Assembly: GCA_016934225.1 (NCBI GenBank)
Contig: JAFGTH010000240.1
Coordinates: 1 to 5,256, forward strand
Length of the DNA stretch: 5,256 nucleotides
DNA from: Lentisphaerota bacterium
Lineage (GTDB): Bacteria > Verrucomicrobiota > Kiritimatiellia > UBA8416 > JAFGTH01
Direction: 5' to 3'
The stretch's first letter is position 1. Every line of letters begins with the position of its first letter. Below are positions 4,734 through 5,256 of the stretch, in pieces. The translations under genes and the position numbers were made by a program. Below the pieces are notes generated by a model. It was not told where the DNA came from. It did not search any database and saw only the letters and a list, made by a program, of their open reading frames with translations.

Positions 4734-5256
4734 ATGCCAGCACCTGAATTTATGCTTGAAGCGATTTTTTGGCTGATTGGCGGACTTTCGCTTTTTCTCT
4801 ATGGTATTACAATTATGAGCGAATCACTGCAAAGGACGGCAGGAATCGCTTTGCGCAAAGGTTTGCATCATCTTACACGCACCAGATTCCACGGTCTGTG
4901 CACCGGCGCCATTATTACGGCGCTCGTCCAGAGTTCAAGCGCTACCACCGTTATGATTGTCGGCTTTATCAGCGCCGGACTGCTTACGTTTCAACAATCC
5001 ATTAGTCTCATACTAGGCGCAAACATCGGAACCACTTTTACTTCCCAAATCGTCGCGCTCGATCTTGAGAACCTTGCCGTGCCGCTTCTCGGTATAGGTT
5101 TTTTGACGGCGCTCACCGCCCACAAGCGAGTTGTACACGAGTTTGGAATAGCGGTAATGGGGTTCGGCATGCTTTTCTTCGGACTAATGTTAATGAGATT
5201 TTCCGTGGAATCATACAATACGTCCATCAAGGGCTGGTTACACATGGCGGCTACCG
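4734..5256 (+). CDS. Na+/phosphate cotransporter (NptA/PNaS family), 3' end beyond window
   Basis: The frame is open from the ATG at 4734 to the right edge (174 codons plus one base), giving the N-terminal part of a sodium-dependent inorganic phosphate importer of the inner membrane. Residues 66-72 are QSSSATT, the signature of the re-entrant substrate-binding loop in Na/Pi cotransporters, and 95-101 are GANIGTT, the paired conserved motif. The first helix (about 8-27, LEAIFWLIGGLSLFLYG) and the ITIMSESLQ that follows are typical of the family start. Further hydrophobic stretches at about 74-97, 113-128 and 138-155 fit the multi-helix fold. Bacterial members often carry a C-terminal PhoU-like domain, which would lie outside the window. 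The start is either 4734 or 4752; the second matches the usual family N-terminus (MLE...) and the promoter position better. Neither has a visible Shine-Dalgarno sequence. Confidence 0.92.
   Translation, partial: MPAPEFMLEAIFWLIGGLSLFLYGITIMSESLQRTAGIALRKGLHHLTRTRFHGLCTGAIITALVQSSSATTVMIVGFISAGLLTFQQSISLILGANIGTTFTSQIVALDLENLAVPLLGIGFLTALTAHKRVVHEFGIAVMGFGMLFFGLMLMRFSVESYNTSIKGWLHMAAT

Noticed and set aside
4769..5005. 78-codon + strand open frame near the right edge, and an 84-codon minus frame at 4991-5245
   Set aside because: A different + strand frame encodes the Na/Pi cotransporter with QSSSATT and GANIGTT motifs, so both are shadows.

Overview
The window looks like ordinary bacterial chromosome of moderate GC content, with compact protein-coding genes and one gene-poor stretch. 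No rRNA, tRNA, CRISPR array, transposase or phage gene is visible. Lineage cannot be fixed from the sequence. The gene order lemA, short TPM protein, TPM protein with a Gly-rich tail is widespread in Bacteroidetes and other Gram-negative groups. A bacterial glycerol-1-phosphate dehydrogenase and a repeat-like intergenic stretch of a kind I associate with PVC-type or other environmental genomes point loosely to an uncultured PVC or FCB relative. That placement is inference.

Layout. Bases 1-229 are a leader without a confident gene; they carry a 13-bp interrupted palindrome (67-79 / 97-109). Bases 230-1999 on the + strand are a tightly overlapping three-gene operon: a LemA family membrane protein, a short TPM-domain protein without signal or membrane segment, and a secreted, membrane-anchored TPM protein of the YgcG type ending in a Gly/Phe-rich tail. 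Bases 2000-2548 are gene-poor and contain short hairpins and a repeat-like tract (about 2321-2384). Bases 2549-3124 (+) encode a two-helix membrane protein of unknown function behind a well-formed sigma70-type promoter. Bases 3125-3224 are a convergent spacer with three small palindromes. The - strand gene at 3225-4550 encodes a sn-glycerol-1-phosphate dehydrogenase (AraM/EgsA type). After a divergent promoter region, an Na+/phosphate cotransporter gene starts at 4734 (+) and runs off the right edge.

How the genes may work together. The LemA/TPM genes are translationally coupled and probably act as one envelope-associated module. Its biochemical role is not established. The other three genes have separate promoters or orientations and look like independent units: glycerol-1-phosphate supply for phospholipid or ether-lipid synthesis, phosphate import, and an unknown membrane protein. 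I see no clear evidence of a new multi-gene system; the best leads are the repeat-like intergenic tract, the G1P dehydrogenase, and the unknown membrane protein with its own promoter.
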